A stretch of 64,000 nt of DNA, taken from Agapanthus africanus (lineage: Eukaryota; Streptophyta; Magnoliopsida; Asparagales; Amaryllidaceae). The notes beneath the pieces were generated by a model, which was not told where the DNA came from, ran no database searches, and saw nothing but the letters and a program-made list of their open reading frames with translations. This document shows, piece by piece, positions 61,685 through 64,000 of this stretch (its first letter is position 1; every line of letters starts with the position of its first letter). The position numbers and the translations under genes are program-made. The stretch covers positions 336,794,583-336,858,582 of the forward strand of contig CM057337.1 of assembly GCA_030015575.1 (NCBI GenBank), given 5' to 3'.

Positions 61685-63977
61685 GCCAGAGAGAGAGAAA
61701 AGAAACACTCAGCGTGCACTCTAACCTAGATCAGAATGGTTATCACTTTGTCTAATCTGGAAACCTCCCACTGTACCTCAAATTCTCCTCCAAACCTGAA
61801 AGAAGAATTAGTCGGGGATCACCCGAGGAGTAAACCAACTCATCAGTGGAAATCGGGATCCAACTCTCATCGCATGATAACGTGACGGAATCCACTCACG
61901 CCACCACACTCCAGAAGGTATGCGCATGCCTGGCAAGTTTCAGTTCTTTTGAAACTCCCGATGTGATTTTTACCCCTAGGACCCAAGTGACCTTGACTGA
62001 GCCAACATATCAAAGGATCCTAGTCAAGTTCAACCCGTCATTATCTTGATTGCATTAGACCCACCCGCACGAGTCCTTGACTGAGCCAAAATGACCGTAC
62101 GACTGTCCTAACCAATCACATATCCATGCAACAGAAAAGCACTACATAGCTACCGAACACTACGCCTCGGCTGAGCACGACATACGCAGCACGAATACTA
62201 AGTAATACTAATCTGAAATGACGGAGGGCTACGACTGGTTTTTGGCGAAAAACCTTTAACGTAATGAACTTGATATCGTTGAAGGAACTGCATAACTTTT
62301 TAGAAAATATAGTGACGAAAACCTTTACTAAAGAGGTCACTCCCGGTGAAGGGATCTCGGCTCTTTCCCCGTAGAATGAGGTGCAGGATATTCCAACTGA
62401 ATACCACGATGCAAAGCAAAAGTAATCGGCTATAGTGAAGTTAATGCCCTGACGCAAAATTCTGTCCAAGGGGTCACTCCCGGTGAAGGGATCTCGGCCC
62501 TTGCCTCGTCGACTGAGGAGCAGGATATTCCAAATGAATACCACGATGCAAAACAAAAGTGAACGTCCTTGCAATAACAGCTTTTTGAAAAATGTTCCAA
62601 CAACATCAGAATAGGTTTGTTTAAACTTGCATTGATCCGAATCAATGCAGTCCCATCAATTAATCACACCATAAAGAACGAAAATATACTGACGTACGTA
62701 TATGCCATCCGCATTCGCCACTGGGTCCCGTCATCACCCGTTAGGTTAGCTAACTAACGGCAGAGCGGGGACTGGACTAGCGCGGATGTAAAACATATAT
62801 AACATCTACTAATATATATACCAATATATAGTATTTCGTTCAAGGCGTGAATAAAAATGCAACATCACAGAAATGTACAGCATCACAGAACAATACAGAT
62901 ATCTGGAAGCCCCGGGTTTCACAGAGCCGCTGCTGAAACCCGACGTTCCCCTGGTCGTGTGGATAGCCTGTGCAAAGAAATCCTAGACCCCTACGGGCGC
63001 GGCAAGTCACCCGCCAAATCCTGAAGCGAGACAGCCCCCTTCAGCACCGTGAATGGACCACCCAGCACTTCACGGAATCCGGTAACTTGGGCACCCCTCC
63101 TGGGTCAACCTGTACCCCCTACGAGTGCGGCGAATAGCCCGCCAATCCTGGACTGAAGCCCCCTCCGTCTCAATGCCCTGAGATGCGGGCCCGTTGCCCT
63201 CCAGAACCCGGCTATCCGTGCACCCCACCGCGGGGCAAACCTAGTACAGAATGTAAAATATACATACACCGGGTACATCGACCGCAACCAGGTCGTGCCC
63301 CAAAAGAATAATACAAACAGGCAGTGACGGCAGTCCACATGTCGGACGCTCGCCCCGCAATATCAAATGTACAAAATACAACAAAACTGTACTAGCATTG
63401 CATCCAGGCTATCCCCCACGACCGATCCGCAACATCACAGCATAAACATAGAACATCAACGTGAAAGTCACGTTCGCAAATCCGTCTAACCGGGCTATAG
63501 CAGTTAGACCGGATTTACCGATCGAGTGACATTCACGGTCGCAGATATAATGTAAATACTGTGAAATAATGTGTTTAAAATATCCGATCGATCAAACAAT
63601 TAACAAGTGGGCCCCCAACCAATACTGTAGCAGTCACAGAAAACCTGGGCCCAAATTTAATATCCCAAAAGCCCCAAAATCAAGTGAAAGACAATCTGGA
63701 AAAAATTGGAACAGTGATGTATTTAATATGCGGCGGAAGCGCGGCCAAATCAATGCTTTGGCCGCCCTTCCGCGGTCCTTTATAGGATTTAGGCTACCAA
63801 TTTTTACCACATTTCTTATATTTCCTTGTACATCATTCTCAAACCACCTGAAAAATTTTTCGAGCCCGGAAAAAATCGACAGAAAACTGATGTACACTAA
63901 AATACGGTTTTTTTTTGAGATTTTGGTCGATCGGAGACGCAAACACATCAAACGAAGCTAGGTAAGGTTAATGGCGT
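61685..63977 (-). other. Copia D leader
   Basis: Opens with the GA-run (61689-61700). Holds a stem-loop with arms TAGGACCC (61977-61984) and GGATCCTA (62015-62022), 7 of 8 paired, around CTTGACTGAGCCAACA, then two more core variants. Also holds the tandem module (62329-62555), the hairpin CCGTTAG/CTAACGG (62738-62760), a duplicated CCCCTACG-GCGGC block (62980-63240), and the paired palindromes (63730-63778). No supported gene. Confidence 0.72.
63730..63778 (-). other. Copia D leader: paired GC palindromes
   Basis: GCGGCGGAAGCGCGGCC (63730-63746), the 13-nt spacer AAATCAATGCTTT, then GGCCGCCCTTCCGCGGTCC (63760-63778). Layout and spacer closely resemble the E LTR module at 28745-28793. About 200-250 nt past the primer-binding site. 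Confidence 0.72.
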
Positions 63978-63990
63978 GGCTCTGATACCA
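63978..63990 (-). other. Copia D primer-binding site
   Basis: The minus strand reads TGGTATCAGAGCC next to the LTR start at the window edge. Confidence 0.88.
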
Positions 63991-64000
63991 GGTTGCGCCA

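Larger units (their letters stand above)
56087..64000 (-). mobile_element. Copia D: Ty1/copia element, right end at window edge
   Basis: 3' LTR 56087-58296 (2.2 kb), polypurine tract 58297-58317, decayed coding region, leader, primer-binding site 63978-63990, and the first ten bases of the 5' LTR at 63991-64000 (TTGCGCCA shared with 56089-56096). It is inserted in F, with GCTAT before it. The coding region is the most decayed of the four copias. Confidence 0.87.

Noticed and set aside
1-64000. A host gene or non-retrotransposon system in the window
   Set aside because: Every stretch over 300 bases could be placed in one of the nested elements, and no conserved host protein was recognised.

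Overview
This window looks like repeat-rich intergenic DNA from a flowering plant. I see no host gene, tRNA, rRNA or CRISPR array. Essentially every base can be assigned to nested LTR retrotransposons. The plant call rests on Ty1/copia polyprotein remnants of the Tork/Angela type, primer-binding sites complementary to plant initiator-tRNA-Met (TGGTATCAGAGC) and tRNA-Asp (TGGCGCC...), and an Athila-like polypurine-tract neighbourhood. I cannot name the species. LTR identities and ages below are by-eye estimates.

Layout. The outermost element is a Ty1/copia copy on the minus strand (C, visible at 46324-53057), which continues off both ends. On the left, C holds a Ty3-like element with very large LTRs (G2, plus strand, 17022-46323). 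The G2 5' LTR holds a sister element (G1, plus, 1-17021), and G1 holds copia A (minus, 2050-12442, perfect 5-bp target duplication CGTGA). The G2 3' LTR holds copia B (minus, 22902-44120, perfect duplication AGATC). B in turn holds an Athila-like non-autonomous element E (plus, 28331-35150) and a 4.3-kb solo LTR S of the G family (minus, 37318-41623, perfect duplication CCGAC). On the right, the C 5' LTR (51488-53057) holds another G-family LTR S2 (minus, 53058-55382). S2 holds a plus-strand copia LTR F (55383-56086), and F holds copia D (minus, 56087 to the window end). Nesting is four levels deep on both sides.

Ages. The LTR pair of A is about 99% identical (well under 1-2 million years at common plant LTR rates). 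The pairs of E and G2 are about 95-96% identical and that of B about 94-95%. This agrees with the insertion order.

Non-coding structure is the most interesting content. (1) A paired GC-rich palindrome module (palindrome, 12-16 nt spacer, palindrome or half palindrome) lies about 185-250 nt past the primer-binding site in all four copia leaders. It recurs in the G-family LTRs and in E, and one 16-mer is identical between a copia leader and the E leader. (2) The G-family internal region carries a long array of tiny inverted repeats whose arms co-vary from unit to unit. (3) A 13-bp stem in the G-family LTR shows a compensatory base-pair change between copies. (4) The copia leader has a motif repeated three times, with flanks that form inverted repeats co-varying between copies. 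These look like RNA or DNA secondary structures kept by selection or by template-switch correction, and I did not recognise them from described elements.
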